Assembly: GCF_002831585.1 (NCBI RefSeq)
Contig: NZ_CP025113.1
Span: 2,170,001 to 2,234,000, forward strand
From: Bradyrhizobium sp. SK17
Lineage (GTDB): Bacteria > Pseudomonadota > Alphaproteobacteria > Rhizobiales > Xanthobacteraceae
DNA: 64,000 nt
Reading direction: 5' to 3'
The notes under the pieces were generated by a model. That model was not told the origin of the DNA, did not search any database, and saw only the letters and a list, made by a program, of their open reading frames with translations. Below, piece by piece: positions 28,819 to 38,535 of the stretch; position 1 is the first letter of the stretch; each line of letters starts with the position of its first letter. The translations under genes were made by a program, and so were the position numbers.

Positions 28819-29582
28819 AGTCCGCATGGACGATGCTGGGCCTGACGCTGCTGGTCGCCTGTTTGGCGGCGGCGCCCGCGCGCGCCGGCGACACCGCCGA
28901 TCCACCGGCGCCACCCTGCGACGTGCCCGCCTATCTGCTGGCGAGCGAGAGCTCGCTGCCCAAGGTCAAGGATGCGTTGAAGGCCAATCAGCCGCTCAAC
29001 GTGCTCGTGGTCGGCAGCCGCTCCTCGACCATCCAGGGCAACGAGGCGAGTGCCTATCCGGCGAAGCTCCAGGCCGCGCTCAAGGAGGCGTTTCCGGCGG
29101 CCACGATCGATTTATCCGTAGAATTACAGGGAAAAAGCACCGCCGAGGAGACCGCGGGAACCCTTGTTAAGCTTGCCGAAGCAAAAAAGCCTACTTTGGT
29201 TATCTGGCAGACCGGAACGGTCGATGCTATGCGAGCAGTCGATCCGGACGATTTCCGTACCGCCATCAACGACGGCGTTGTTGCGTTACGGGGCGCTGGG
29301 GCCGACGTGGTGCTGGTCAATCTGCAATACAGCCCGCGTACGGAGACGATGATCTCTGCGCCGCCCTATCTCGACAATATCAAGGTGGTGGCGCAGCAGC
29401 ACGACGTTCCGCTGTTCGACCGGTTTTCGATCATGAAGCAGTGGAGCGACGCCGGATATTTTGACCTGTTCAGCACCTCGCATGGTGTCGACCTGGCCAA
29501 GAAGGTTCACGCCTGTCTCGGCCGCGCACTGGCGAAATTCGTGATCGATGCGGCCCATCTGGGTCCGGTGCAGCAGAATTAG
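28815..29582 (+). CDS. Exported SGNH/GDSL-type hydrolase 1
   Basis: 255 residues. A signal peptide ends at ARA-GD (about 25). The SGNH fold is suggested by NVLVVGSRSSTIQGN at the position of the nucleophile block I and by VIWQTGTVDAM in block III. The GDS serine block is degenerate and the C-terminal DxxH reads FSTSHGVDLA. Coupled to opgC through ATGA with GGAGGGGGA upstream. Probably periplasmic, acting on acyl groups of the polymer handled by OpgC; this is inference from context. Confidence 0.75.
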   Translation: MKSAWTMLGLTLLVACLAAAPARAGDTADPPAPPCDVPAYLLASESSLPKVKDALKANQPLNVLVVGSRSSTIQGNEASAYPAKLQAALKEAFPAATIDLSVELQGKSTAEETAGTLVKLAEAKKPTLVIWQTGTVDAMRAVDPDDFRTAINDGVVALRGAGADVVLVNLQYSPRTETMISAPPYLDNIKVVAQQHDVPLFDRFSIMKQWSDAGYFDLFSTSHGVDLAKKVHACLGRALAKFVIDAAHLGPVQQN

Positions 29583-29596
29583 AGGAAGCAGAGTTG

Positions 29597-30604
29597 ATGC
29601 GTTTTGCCTTCCCTTTTCGCTCTCGCGCAGCGCGACGCCGGTGCGCCGCAGCAGCGCTGGTGGTGTTTGCGCCGTTCGCGGCTGCGCCGTCGCGCGCGCA
29701 GACCCAGGGCGACCAGCATGCGGCGCTCTCATCGGGTGCCAGGGTTGAAACCGCACGGTCCGATGCCAGCAAGCCGGCTGCGATGGCAACCGACGTCGCC
29801 ACTTCGCAACAGCCCGGCATCGCCTCGCAGGCGCTCGACAAGGTGAAGCAGGTCGCGCGCTCGGCGAGCGACATCTTCCATCGCGTCCCCTGTCAGCAGC
29901 CCAACGGCGTCGCCAACACCACCGGCTCGCTGCCGCATGTCGCGGCCAAGCTCGCTGCCGGCCGGCCCGTCGTCATCATCGCGTTCGGCTCGTCCTCGAC
30001 CCAGGGCTATGGGTCGTCGGCGCCGGAATTCACCTATCCGAGCCGGCTCGCCGGCCAGTTGCGCCGGCAATATCCCTCTGCCGACATCACCGTGCTCAAC
30101 CGCGGCAAGGGCGGCGAGGATGCGCCGGAGATGATGAAGCGGTTGCAGACCGAAGTGATCGACGTGCATCCCGACATGGTGATCTGGCAGGTCGGCACCA
30201 ATGCGGTGCTGCGCAATCTCGATCCGGCCGAGACCGAGAAGCAGGTCGAGGACGGCGTGGCGCGCATCCAGGCCGACGGCGCCGACGTCGTGCTGGTCGA
30301 TCCGCAATATTCGCCGCGCGTCACCGAGCGCCCCGAAAGCGCGCGCGGCATGGTGAAGCTGCTCGGCCGCATCGCCGCGCTGCGCCATGTCGGCATCTTC
30401 CCGCGCTTCGAGGTGATGCGCGACTGGCACGAGAAGCAGGCGATCCCGATCAACGATTTCGTCATCGCCGACGGCCTGCACATGAACGACTGGGGCTATG
30501 CGTGCTTCGCCCAGTTGCTCGGCGACGACATCATCCGCTCGGTCGGCGCGATCAAGATCGGCGTCAACGTGCCGGCGGACGTGCGCACCTACCGGCCGAT
30601 GTGA
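29597..30604 (+). CDS. Exported SGNH/GDSL-type hydrolase 2
   Basis: 335 residues from the ATG at 29597, 14 bp after the previous gene, with a signal peptide ending SRA-QT and a low-complexity linker. Block I is VIIAFGSSSTQGYGSSAP, block II NRGKGGEDAPEMM, block III WQVGTNAVLR, block V DGLHMNDWGYACF, giving Ser, Gly, Asn and His of a complete catalytic set. It is a paralogue of the preceding gene with better conserved catalytic residues. Expected in the periplasm as an esterase or acyltransferase. Confidence 0.82.
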   Translation: MRFAFPFRSRAARRRCAAAALVVFAPFAAAPSRAQTQGDQHAALSSGARVETARSDASKPAAMATDVATSQQPGIASQALDKVKQVARSASDIFHRVPCQQPNGVANTTGSLPHVAAKLAAGRPVVIIAFGSSSTQGYGSSAPEFTYPSRLAGQLRRQYPSADITVLNRGKGGEDAPEMMKRLQTEVIDVHPDMVIWQVGTNAVLRNLDPAETEKQVEDGVARIQADGADVVLVDPQYSPRVTERPESARGMVKLLGRIAALRHVGIFPRFEVMRDWHEKQAIPINDFVIADGLHMNDWGYACFAQLLGDDIIRSVGAIKIGVNVPADVRTYRPM

Positions 30605-30685
30605 TCAGCCGCGCTTCGCGCTGGCCCGCTGGCGCGCGGCAGAGAACGTAAGCGCATGAATCACCGGCGGCACCAAGCATTCGGT

Positions 30686-30808
30686 GTCGTCCCGGCGAAG
30701 GCCGGGACCCATAACCACCGAGGGTTATTGTCGCGCGCTCTAGGAATGACGAGTCCCGCCTACAACATCCGCCGCGGAGTATGGGTCCCGGCCTTCGCCG
30801 GGACGACG
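30686..30808. repeat. Palindromic intergenic repeat, family A (copy 4)
   Basis: Arms GTCGTCCCGGCGAAGGCCGG and its inverse ending at 30808. It fills most of the 327-bp gap between the SGNH gene and glpK; nothing else is visible in that gap. Confidence 0.85.
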
Positions 30809-30931
30809 GCGGAGCGTGTGGCGCCACTTGCGCCCTAGGCCCATAGGTCTCTCGCCATTGCCGTCCCAGCTTGACCTCACCGCGGTAATCCGCTCCCTTG
30901 GCGCCTCGACCAAGCCTCAAGGGAAACGCTC

Positions 30932-32434
30932 ATGTCTTTCGTGCTGGCCATCGATCAGGGCACCACTTCGTCGCGCGCCATGGTGTTTCGCAGCGACATC
31001 TCCATCGCCGCGGTGGCGCAGCAGGAGTTTCCGCAGCATTTCCCGGCCTCCGGCTGGGTCGAGCACGAGCCGGAGGACATCTGGACCTCGACCATCATGG
31101 TGTGCCGCGAGGCGCTGGAGAAGGCCGGCCTGAAGGCCAAGGACATTGCCGCGATCGGCATCACCAACCAGCGCGAGACCACCGTGGTGTGGGACCGCGC
31201 CACCGGCCAGGCCGTGCACCGCGCGATCGTCTGGCAGGACCGCCGCACCGCCGACATCTGCGCCAGGTTGAAGGCCGAAGGCCATGAGCCCGCGATCTCG
31301 GCGAAGACCGGCCTGATCATCGATCCGTATTTCTCGGGCACCAAAGTCGCCTGGATCCTCGATCACGTGCCGGGCGCGCGCGAACGCGCCGAGCGCGGCG
31401 AGCTGTTGTTCGGCACCGTCGACTGCTATCTGCTGTGGCGGCTCACCGGCGGCCGCGTGCACGCCACCGACGCCACCAACGCCTCGCGCACGCTGCTGTT
31501 CAACATCCACACCGGTGCCTGGGACGACGATCTCATCAACCTCTTGCGCGTGCCGCGCTCGATGCTCCCAGAGGTGAAGGATTCCTCCGCCCGGTTCGGC
31601 GAGAGCACCGCTGATCTGTTCGGCGGCCCGATTGCGATCTCCGGGATCGCCGGCGACCAGCAGGCCGCGACCATCGGCCAGGCCTGCTTCGAGCCCGGCA
31701 TGATGAAATCGACCTACGGCACCGGCTGCTTCGCGCTGCTCAACACCGGCATCACGCCGGTGGCCTCGAAGAACAAGCTGCTGACCACGATCGCCTATCA
31801 GCTCGGCGGCCAGCGCACCTACGCGCTGGAAGGCTCGATCTTCGTCGCCGGCTCCGCGGTGCAGTGGCTGCGCGACGGGCTCGGCATCATCAAGCACGCC
31901 GCCGAGACCGGACCTCTCGCCGACAAGTCCGACAGCATGCAGAGCGTCTATCTCGTGCCGGCCTTCGTCGGCATGGGCGCGCCTTACTGGAATCCGCGTG
32001 TGCGCGGCGCGCTGTTCGGGCTGACCCGCAACACCGGCCCGGCCGAGCTCGCGCATGCGACGCTGGAGAGCGTCTGCTACCAGACCTTCGATCTGTGGGC
32101 CGCGATGCGCACCGACTGGCCCGAGGCCAACGCTGCCAACACCGTGCTGCGCGTCGACGGCGGCATGACCGCCTCCGACTGGACCATGCAGCGGCTCGCC
32201 GACCTGCTCAACGCGCCGGTCGACCGCCCGATGATCCAGGAGACCACGGCATTGGGCGCCGCCTATCTCGCCGGCCTTGAGGCCGGCGTCTATCCGGAGC
32301 CCGCGAAGTTCGCCGACAATTGGCGGCTCGAGCACCGCTTCCGCCCGGCGATGAGCGAAGCGACGCGCGACCGCAAGCTCGCCGGCTGGGCCCGCGCGGT
32401 GAAGGGCGTGCTGGCGAGCGACGAAGGGGAGTGA
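30932..32434 (+). CDS. glpK: Glycerol kinase
   Basis: 500 residues, the usual length. FGGY kinase signatures: [12 protein letters not shown] at the N-terminus, [13 protein letters not shown], the substrate motif [14 protein letters not shown], and [12 protein letters not shown] plus [13 protein letters not shown] in the ATP-binding half. It phosphorylates glycerol to glycerol 3-phosphate in the cytoplasm. No glpF or glpD lies beside it, so it appears to be a single-gene unit between two repeats. Confidence 0.96.
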   Translation: MSFVLAIDQGTTSSRAMVFRSDISIAAVAQQEFPQHFPASGWVEHEPEDIWTSTIMVCREALEKAGLKAKDIAAIGITNQRETTVVWDRATGQAVHRAIVWQDRRTADICARLKAEGHEPAISAKTGLIIDPYFSGTKVAWILDHVPGARERAERGELLFGTVDCYLLWRLTGGRVHATDATNASRTLLFNIHTGAWDDDLINLLRVPRSMLPEVKDSSARFGESTADLFGGPIAISGIAGDQQAATIGQACFEPGMMKSTYGTGCFALLNTGITPVASKNKLLTTIAYQLGGQRTYALEGSIFVAGSAVQWLRDGLGIIKHAAETGPLADKSDSMQSVYLVPAFVGMGAPYWNPRVRGALFGLTRNTGPAELAHATLESVCYQTFDLWAAMRTDWPEANAANTVLRVDGGMTASDWTMQRLADLLNAPVDRPMIQETTALGAAYLAGLEAGVYPEPAKFADNWRLEHRFRPAMSEATRDRKLAGWARAVKGVLASDEGE

Positions 32435-32460
32435 GGGGACGGCCCGTCCAGCAACCTCCG

Positions 32461-32585
32461 CCGTCGTCCCGGCGCAGGCCGGGACCCATAACCACGAATG
32501 CCGATCGTCTTGCGACGCTGGGGCCGCAGCGTGCCCCGACAACAAAACCCTGTGGCAATGGGGGCCCGGCCTGCGCTGGGACGAC
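32461..32585. repeat. Palindromic intergenic repeat, family A (copy 5)
   Basis: Left arm CCGTCGTCCCGGCGCAGGCC, right arm a diverged inverse (GGCCTGCGCTGGGACGACA) ending near 32585. Lies after glpK. Confidence 0.75.
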
Positions 32586-32612
32586 ACAGGGTGTGCGGCA
32601 GGCGCTGTTGCG

Positions 32613-32894
32613 CTACCCCTCCTGCTTCTCCTGCAATTCCAGCATCGCGCGCAGCGTATCGTCGCTGAGCTTGCCGTTCGGTGACGGCGTGCGCCGCTCG
32701 ACGGTTTCGACCGGGCGCGTATGCTGCGGCACGACCGGCGCGCTGCGCACCGGCGCGCCGTCGCCGATATCCTCAGCCTCGTTGGCGGCGCCTGCGCCAT
32801 AGGCGTAACCGATGCCGCGCCGCCGGCGCGTGGGCTTCGGCTTCGGGGGCGGCGGCGTATAGATGATCGGCGGCAGCGTGTGATGGCGCGACAC
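32613..32894 (-). CDS. Small proline-rich hypothetical protein
   Basis: 93 residues: an N-terminal PPPPKPKPTRRRRGIG basic-proline stretch, a glycine/alanine middle and a short C-terminal amphipathic helix (DDTLRAMLELQEKQ). No family recognised. Supported by isolation from other genes on either strand and coherent sequence, but it could be a chance frame. Convergent with glpK. Confidence 0.55.
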   Translation of the reverse strand: MSRHHTLPPIIYTPPPPKPKPTRRRRGIGYAYGAGAANEAEDIGDGAPVRSAPVVPQHTRPVETVERRTPSPNGKLSDDTLRAMLELQEKQEG

Positions 32895-33044
32895 GGTGTT
32901 TGCTCCGGTGGCCTCTCCACATGGAGCTCCTGATTCGCCGAAATCCCGACTGACAAATCGGTAACTTTGTTACGCAGCGTTGCATTGCATCTGCGGCGAG
33001 ACACGCGGATATTTCTCGCCGGCAATATGGAAACAGGGATCGCG

Positions 33045-33638
33045 ATGCTGCTGCCCGACGGATATTCCGACATTCCCCACGGCAAGGTCGCCGCCGTCGT
33101 CACCTATCTGGAAATGACCGCGCGCCCGCCGTTGCGCGATGAGTCGCCGGGCGCGTGGCGCCTGCGCAAGGTCGAGCCGCCCGCGCTCGACTGGTATCGC
33201 GAGCTCTACCGCCGCGTCGGGGAGGAGTGGCTGTGGTTCAGCCGCACCGGGCTCGATGACGCCGATCTTGCGTCAAGAATCCACGGGCCCGGCATCGAGC
33301 TTTACGGGCTGGTCGTCGATGGCCATGACGAAGGCCTGCTCGAGCTCGATTTCAGCGTGCCCGGCAATTGCGAGCTGCTTTATTTCGGCGTCACCGCAAA
33401 ATTGATCGGCACCGGCGCGGCGCGCTTCCTGATGAACCGCGCGCTCGAGATCGCCTGGTCGCGCGACGTCAGCCGCGTCTGGGTGCACACATGCACCTTG
33501 GACCATCCTTCCGCGGTCGCGTTCTACCAGCGCTCGGGCTTTCGCGCGTTCCGCCGGCAGATCGAAGTCGCCGACGATCCGAGGCTCAACGGCATGGCGC
33601 CGCGCGATGCGGCGAGGCATGTGCCGGTGATTGAATAG
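33045..33638 (+). CDS. GNAT-family N-acetyltransferase
   Basis: 197 residues from the ATG at 33045, with CAGGGA upstream; ATGs at 32967 and 33027 are alternatives. The C-terminal half carries the acetyl-CoA fold: VTAKLIGTGAARFLMNRALE (motif A, with a degenerate Q/RxxGxG), then VHTCTLDHPSAVAFYQRSGF (motif B). Substrate unknown. Confidence 0.82.
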   Translation: MLLPDGYSDIPHGKVAAVVTYLEMTARPPLRDESPGAWRLRKVEPPALDWYRELYRRVGEEWLWFSRTGLDDADLASRIHGPGIELYGLVVDGHDEGLLELDFSVPGNCELLYFGVTAKLIGTGAARFLMNRALEIAWSRDVSRVWVHTCTLDHPSAVAFYQRSGFRAFRRQIEVADDPRLNGMAPRDAARHVPVIE

Positions 33639-33657
33639 GTGCGGCTCCGAACACCGC

Positions 33658-33791
33658 CGTCGTCCCGGGCAAGCGTAAGCGCGACCCGGGACCCATAACC
33701 ACTGAAGTGAGTTGGCTTGCAGCGCTGGGGCAGGCAGCATCGGCCGCGACGAAAGCCGGTGGTTATGGGTCCCTGCTTTCGCAGGGACGAC
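33658..33791. repeat. Palindromic intergenic repeat, family A (copy 6)
   Basis: CGTCGTCCCGGGCAAGC on the left, an inverse GCTTTCGCAGGGACGAC on the right; diverged in the arms. It accounts for 134 bp of the 337-bp gap before the GST gene; the remainder shows no gene. Confidence 0.7.
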
Positions 33792-33975
33792 ACTGGATAT
33801 GCGACTCAGTGCTGGCAATGCCTCATTGCAATGACTCAGCAGTGTTGCAATGCCGCGCAGCCCATCTAGGATGGTGCAAAGCGCAACCTTTGACCTCGGC
33901 CCGGCCGCCACACCTCGAAAGCCCTGCTTTCGCGGCAGCGGTTTGCCGCGGCATGTCCGATGATGAGGTGAAACG

Positions 33976-34602
33976 ATGTTCCTGATCGGCCAGTACGACT
34001 CGCCCTTTGTCCGCCGCACCGCGATCGCGCTGCGGCTCTATGGCTTGCGCTTCGAGCACAGGCCATGGTCGACCTTCGGCGATGCGGAGAAGGTTGCGAC
34101 GTTCAATCCGGTGCAGCGGGTGCCGACGCTGGTGCTCGACGACGGCGAGGCGCTGATCGAGAGCGGGGCGATCCTGGATTATCTCGACGAACTGGTCGGG
34201 CCGGACAAGGCGATGATTGCGCGTTCCGGCATCGAGCGGCGCCGGCATCTGCGCATCATGGCACTGGCGACCGGGCTCGCCGACAAGGCGGTCAGCCTGG
34301 TCTACGAGCGGGTGCTGCGCAAGGAGCAGCTCAAGCTGTGGGTCGAGCGCTGCGAGGGGCAGATTGCCCGCGTGCTCGCGGCGCTGGAGCAGGAGCGGAC
34401 GGCGGTCGAGACGCCCTATTGGTTGGGCGATCGCATCGGTCACGCCGACATCGCGGTGGCCTGCGCCTTGCGGTTCACCGGCGAAGCACATCCGCATCTG
34501 TTCGACGCGCGCTATCCGGCGCTGCGGGCGCATGCGGCGCGCTGCGAGGCACTGCCGCCGTTCCAGGAGATCGTGCAGCCGCTGGCGCCGCCGAAAGGGT
34601 AG
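33976..34602 (+). CDS. Glutathione S-transferase family protein
   Basis: 208 residues. Thioredoxin-like N-terminal domain with YDSPFVRRTAIALRLYGL and the cis-proline/ES pair in VPTLVLDDGEALIESGAILDY, then an all-helical C-terminal domain with the N-capping region GDRIGHADIAVACAL. A cytosolic conjugating or isomerising enzyme; substrate unknown. Monocistronic. Confidence 0.9.
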   Translation: MFLIGQYDSPFVRRTAIALRLYGLRFEHRPWSTFGDAEKVATFNPVQRVPTLVLDDGEALIESGAILDYLDELVGPDKAMIARSGIERRRHLRIMALATGLADKAVSLVYERVLRKEQLKLWVERCEGQIARVLAALEQERTAVETPYWLGDRIGHADIAVACALRFTGEAHPHLFDARYPALRAHAARCEALPPFQEIVQPLAPPKG

Positions 34603-34620
34603 GGATCGTGTGCGCTCTCT

Positions 34621-34717
34621 ATCGTCATTCCGGGGCGATGCGCAGCGTCCATTTCACCACAGATGATGCGGCTTGATGGATTCCGGGCTCTCGCTTCGCG
34701 AGCCCCGGAATGACGAT
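34621..34717. repeat. Palindromic intergenic repeat, family F
   Basis: ATCGTCATTCCGGGGC at 34621 and GCCCCGGAATGACGAT ending at 34717 are exact inverses, with an inner hairpin CTCGCTTCGCGAG. It lies in the 339-bp gap between GST and thrC; no gene is seen in the rest. Confidence 0.8.
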
Positions 34718-34941
34718 GGATCTGGCGAGGGCCAGGACGACAGCGCTGAATGCGGTGCGGGCGATGGTCAGTCGCGCTAGTCGCCAACTCTCCATCCCAC
34801 GCGCCCCCGCAACGCGCGCTACGGACTACCCATTGCCAGCCCGATCTTCTATGGTGGCCGTTCGGTTTGCGTGTTACGCGAACGTGATAAATCCATGATA
34901 TCAAAGGCTTAAGGCTCGGATCGAGGCCTTTGGAGGGCGGT

Positions 34942-36357
34942 TTGACGCGGTATATTTCGACCAGGGGCGAGGCCCCGGTGCTTGGCTTCTGCGACGTGAT
35001 GCTGACCGGGCTTGCCCGCGACGGCGGGCTGTACGTGCCCGAGAGCTGGCCGCAGCTATCGCCGGAGACCATCGCCGGCTTTTTCGGCCGTCCCTATTGG
35101 GAGGTCGCGGTCGAGATCATCAGGCCGTTTGCCGCCGGCGAGATTTCCGACGCCGAGCTCGGCCGCATGGCCAACGAGGCCTACGCCACGTTCCGGCATC
35201 CCGCGGTGGTGCCGCTCGACCAGGTCGGGCCGAACCAGTTCACGCTCGAGCTGTTCCACGGCCCGACCCTGGCGTTCAAGGACGTCGCGATGCAGCTGAT
35301 CTCGCGGCTGATGGATCACGTGCTCGCCAAGCGCGCGCAGCGCACCACCATCGTGGTCGCGACGTCAGGCGATACCGGCGGCGCCGCGGTCGAGGCCTTT
35401 GCCAATCTCGACAATGTCGATCTCGTGGTGCTGTTCCCGAACGGGCGCATCTCCGAGGTGCAGCGCCGCATGATGACGACGACGGGTGCTGCCAACGTCC
35501 ACGCGCTCGCCATCGAGGGCACGTTCGACGACTGCCAGGCGCTGGTGAAGGCGATGTTCAACAACCATCGCTTCCGCGACAGCGTCGCGCTGTCCGGCGT
35601 CAACTCGATCAACTGGGCGCGCATCGTGGCGCAGGTGGTCTACTATTTCACCTCGGCGGTGGCGCTTGGATCGCCCCAGCGCACCGTCGACTTCACGGTG
35701 CCGACCGGCAATTTCGGCGACATCTTCGCCGGCTATGTCGCGAAGCGGATGGGGCTGCCGATCCGCTGCTTGCGCATCGCCGCCAACGTCAACGACATCC
35801 TGCCGCGCACGCTGAAGACCGGCATCTACGAGGTGCGCGAGGTGCACGCCACCGCCTCGCCGTCGATGGACATCCAGGTGTCCTCGAATTTCGAGCGGCT
35901 GTTGTTCGAGGCGAGCGGGCGTGATGCCGATCAGGTCCGCCGCCTGATGGCCTCGCTGAATCAGTCCGGCCGCTTCGTGCTGCCGGATGCGACGCTGGCC
36001 GCGGTGCGCCGCGATTTCGACGCCGGCCGCGCCGACGAGACCGAGACCGCGGCTGCGATCCGCGCCGCCTGGCGCGAGGCGGGCGATCTGGTCGATCCGC
36101 ACACCGCGGTGGCGCTCGCGGTCGCCGACCGCGACACCTCGGACTCCAGGATCCCGAACATCGTGCTGTCGACCGCGCATGCGGCGAAATTCCCGGACGC
36201 GGTCGAAGCCGCCTGCGGGGTGCGGCCGCAATTGCCGGCCTGGCTCGGCGGCCTGATGAGCAAATCCGAACACATGACGGTCATGAAGAATGATTCAGCG
36301 GAGGTCGAGCGCTTCGTGCTGTCGGTCAGCCGGGCCGCCAAGCAGGGAGTGGCCTGA
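34942..36357 (+). CDS. thrC: Threonine synthase
   Basis: 471 residues from the TTG at 34942, 4 bp after GGAGGG; this start gives the expected MTRYISTRGEAPVLGF. An upstream TTG at 34930 overlaps the ribosome site. The PLP lysine lies in GPTLAFKDVAMQL, and TSGDTGGAAVEAFA binds the cofactor phosphate. It converts O-phosphohomoserine to threonine. The TGA overlaps the ATG of the peptidase gene by one base, so the two are coupled. Confidence 0.94.
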   Translation: MTRYISTRGEAPVLGFCDVMLTGLARDGGLYVPESWPQLSPETIAGFFGRPYWEVAVEIIRPFAAGEISDAELGRMANEAYATFRHPAVVPLDQVGPNQFTLELFHGPTLAFKDVAMQLISRLMDHVLAKRAQRTTIVVATSGDTGGAAVEAFANLDNVDLVVLFPNGRISEVQRRMMTTTGAANVHALAIEGTFDDCQALVKAMFNNHRFRDSVALSGVNSINWARIVAQVVYYFTSAVALGSPQRTVDFTVPTGNFGDIFAGYVAKRMGLPIRCLRIAANVNDILPRTLKTGIYEVREVHATASPSMDIQVSSNFERLLFEASGRDADQVRRLMASLNQSGRFVLPDATLAAVRRDFDAGRADETETAAAIRAAWREAGDLVDPHTAVALAVADRDTSDSRIPNIVLSTAHAAKFPDAVEAACGVRPQLPAWLGGLMSKSEHMTVMKNDSAEVERFVLSVSRAAKQGVA

Positions 36358-37646
36358 TGGCCGTTGAAATCACCAAGCTGCCGAGCGGACTGACCGTCGT
36401 CACCGACACCATGCCGCATCTGGAAACCGCGGCGCTCGGGGTCTGGGCCGGGGTCGGCGGGCGCGACGAGAAACCGAACGAGCACGGCATCTCGCATCTC
36501 CTGGAGCACATGGCCTTCAAGGGCACCACGCGGCGGTCCTCGCGCGAGATCGTCGAGGAGATCGAGGCGGTCGGCGGCGATCTCAATGCCGGGACCTCGA
36601 CCGAGACCACCGCCTATTATGCGCGGGTGATGAAGGCCGACGTGCCGCTGGCGCTCGACGTGCTCTCCGACATCCTCGCCAATCCGTCCTTCGTGCCGGA
36701 CGAGCTGGAGCGCGAGAAGAGCGTCATCGTGCAGGAGATCGGCGCCGCGCAGGACACGCCCGACGACGTCGTGTTCGAGCATCTCAACGAGCTCTGCTAT
36801 CCGGACCAGCCGATGGGCCGCTCGCTGCTCGGCACCGCCAAGACGCTGAAGACCTTCAACCGCGACATGCTGCGCGGCTACCTCTCGACGCATTACCGCG
36901 CGCCCGACATGGTGGTTGCCGCCGCCGGCGCGGTCGATCACAAGCGCGTCGTCGAGGACGTCGCGCAGAAGTTTGCGAGCTTCGACGCCACGCCGGCGCC
37001 GAAGCCGGTGCCTGCGATGTTCGGCAAGGGCGGCTCGAAGGTGGTGCATCGCGATCTCGAGCAGGCGCATCTGACGCTGGCGCTCGAAGGCGTGCCGCAG
37101 ACCGACCTGTCGCTGTTCTCGCTACAGGTCTTCACCAACACGCTCGGCGGCGGGATGTCGTCGCGGCTGTTCCAGGAGGTCCGCGAGAAGCGCGGGCTGT
37201 GCTACTCGATCTACACTTTCCATGCGCCCTATAGCGATACCGGCTTTTTCGGCCTCTACACCGGCACCGATCCCGCCGATGCGCCGGAAATGATGGAGGT
37301 GATCGTCGACGTCATCAATGACGCCGTCGAAACCTTGACCGAGGCCGAGGTCGCGCGCGCCAAGGCGCAGATGAAGGCCGGGCTGTTGATGGCGCTGGAA
37401 AGCTGCTCATCCAGGGCCGAACAGCTGGCACGCCATGTGCTAGCCTATGGCCGGCCGCAGACGGTGGAAGAACTGGTGGCGCGGATCGATGCGGTCAGCG
37501 TCGAATCCAGCCGCAACGCCGCCCGCGCGCTGCTGTCGCGCAGCCGGCCCGCCGTCGTCGCCCTTGGCAGCGGCAGGGGTCTGGACACGGCGGTATCTTT
37601 TGCGGAAGGATTGACGAAGTCGAAGGCAAGGACGCTGCTGCACTAG
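36357..37646 (+). CDS. M16-family (pitrilysin-like) zinc peptidase
   Basis: 429 residues. The inverted zinc motif HLLEH in GISHLLEHMAFKGT, with the distal glutamate in the next helix (about 75 residues on), marks an active M16 peptidase of the mitochondrial processing peptidase beta type. The second half has the GGGMSSRLFQEVREKRGLCY signature. No signal peptide, so cytoplasmic. Overlaps thrC and is followed by a repeat and a GNAT gene. Confidence 0.92.
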   Translation: MAVEITKLPSGLTVVTDTMPHLETAALGVWAGVGGRDEKPNEHGISHLLEHMAFKGTTRRSSREIVEEIEAVGGDLNAGTSTETTAYYARVMKADVPLALDVLSDILANPSFVPDELEREKSVIVQEIGAAQDTPDDVVFEHLNELCYPDQPMGRSLLGTAKTLKTFNRDMLRGYLSTHYRAPDMVVAAAGAVDHKRVVEDVAQKFASFDATPAPKPVPAMFGKGGSKVVHRDLEQAHLTLALEGVPQTDLSLFSLQVFTNTLGGGMSSRLFQEVREKRGLCYSIYTFHAPYSDTGFFGLYTGTDPADAPEMMEVIVDVINDAVETLTEAEVARAKAQMKAGLLMALESCSSRAEQLARHVLAYGRPQTVEELVARIDAVSVESSRNAARALLSRSRPAVVALGSGRGLDTAVSFAEGLTKSKARTLLH

Positions 37647-37659
37647 AAGTTAGCTCTAC

Positions 37660-37791
37660 CTCGCCCCGCTCTTGCGGGGAGAGGTCGAAGCCGGAGGCTT
37701 CGGGTGAGGGGTTTGTCCGCAAATCTAGTCTGCGGAATGACCCCTCACCCCGACCCTCTCCCCGCAAGAGCGGGGCGAGGGAGAAGTCGTG
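37660..37791. repeat. Palindromic intergenic repeat, family D (copy 2)
   Basis: CCTCGCCCCGCTCTTGCGGG on the left and the exact inverse on the right, with an inner pair GGGTGAGGGGT / ACCCCTCACCC. It separates the peptidase and GNAT genes. Confidence 0.8.
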
Positions 37792-37805
37792 GGGAGTGTT
37801 GGGCC

Positions 37806-38393
37806 ATGGCCCTGTTTCGTTTGCCGTCCGGTGGACCGGCTGCACTGATGCCGCGCGGTCACGGGCTGTTGCTGCGGGCGCCGCAAATGTCGGATTTCCC
37901 GCAATGGGCGCAACTGCGCGAATTCAGCCGCGCCTATCTCACGCCATGGGAGCCGATCTGGCCCTCCGACGACCTCACCCGCGCAGGCTTCCGCCGCAGG
38001 CTGCGCCGCTACACCGAGGATATCGCCGCCGACCGCTCCTATCCGTTCATCATCTTCCGCGAATCGGACGGGGTGATGCTCGGCGGCATCACGCTCGCCA
38101 ATGTCCGCCGCGGCATCGTGCAGGCCGGCACGATCGGCTATTGGGTGGGCCTGCCGCACGCGCATCGCGGCTACATGACGACGGCGCTGCGGGTGCTGCT
38201 GCCGTCGCTGTTCGGCGAGCTCAATCTGCATCGCATCGAGGCGGCCTGCATTCCCTCCAATGCGCCGTCGATCCGCGTGCTGGAGAAGTGCGGCTTCACC
38301 CGCGAGGGACTGGCACGGCGCTACCTCTGCATCAACGGGATCTGGCAGGACCATCTGCTGTTCGGCCTGCTGCACGAGGATTTTGGCGGCTGA
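37806..38393 (+). CDS. RimJ/RimL-type GNAT acetyltransferase
   Basis: 195 residues from the ATG at 37806. The sequence GTIGYWVGLPHAHRGYMTTALR holds the acetyl-CoA loop, and HRIEAACIPSNAPSIRVLEKCGF is typical of the ribosomal-protein-alanine acetyltransferase group. Target protein unknown. The frame from 37704 runs through a repeat and is rejected. Confidence 0.88.
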   Translation: MALFRLPSGGPAALMPRGHGLLLRAPQMSDFPQWAQLREFSRAYLTPWEPIWPSDDLTRAGFRRRLRRYTEDIAADRSYPFIIFRESDGVMLGGITLANVRRGIVQAGTIGYWVGLPHAHRGYMTTALRVLLPSLFGELNLHRIEAACIPSNAPSIRVLEKCGFTREGLARRYLCINGIWQDHLLFGLLHEDFGG

Positions 38394-38535
38394 CCCTTGT
38401 GTCTTTTGGCTGATGGCCGGCGTCCCGCGATGCCTCCGGCTGCCTTGGGCTCAAGGATGCCTTGGGTTCGCCGCCATTGCCTTGCTATAACGCCGGCGAA
38501 ACGGAGGCTGGGATTGAAGGTTCTGGGGATATCGC

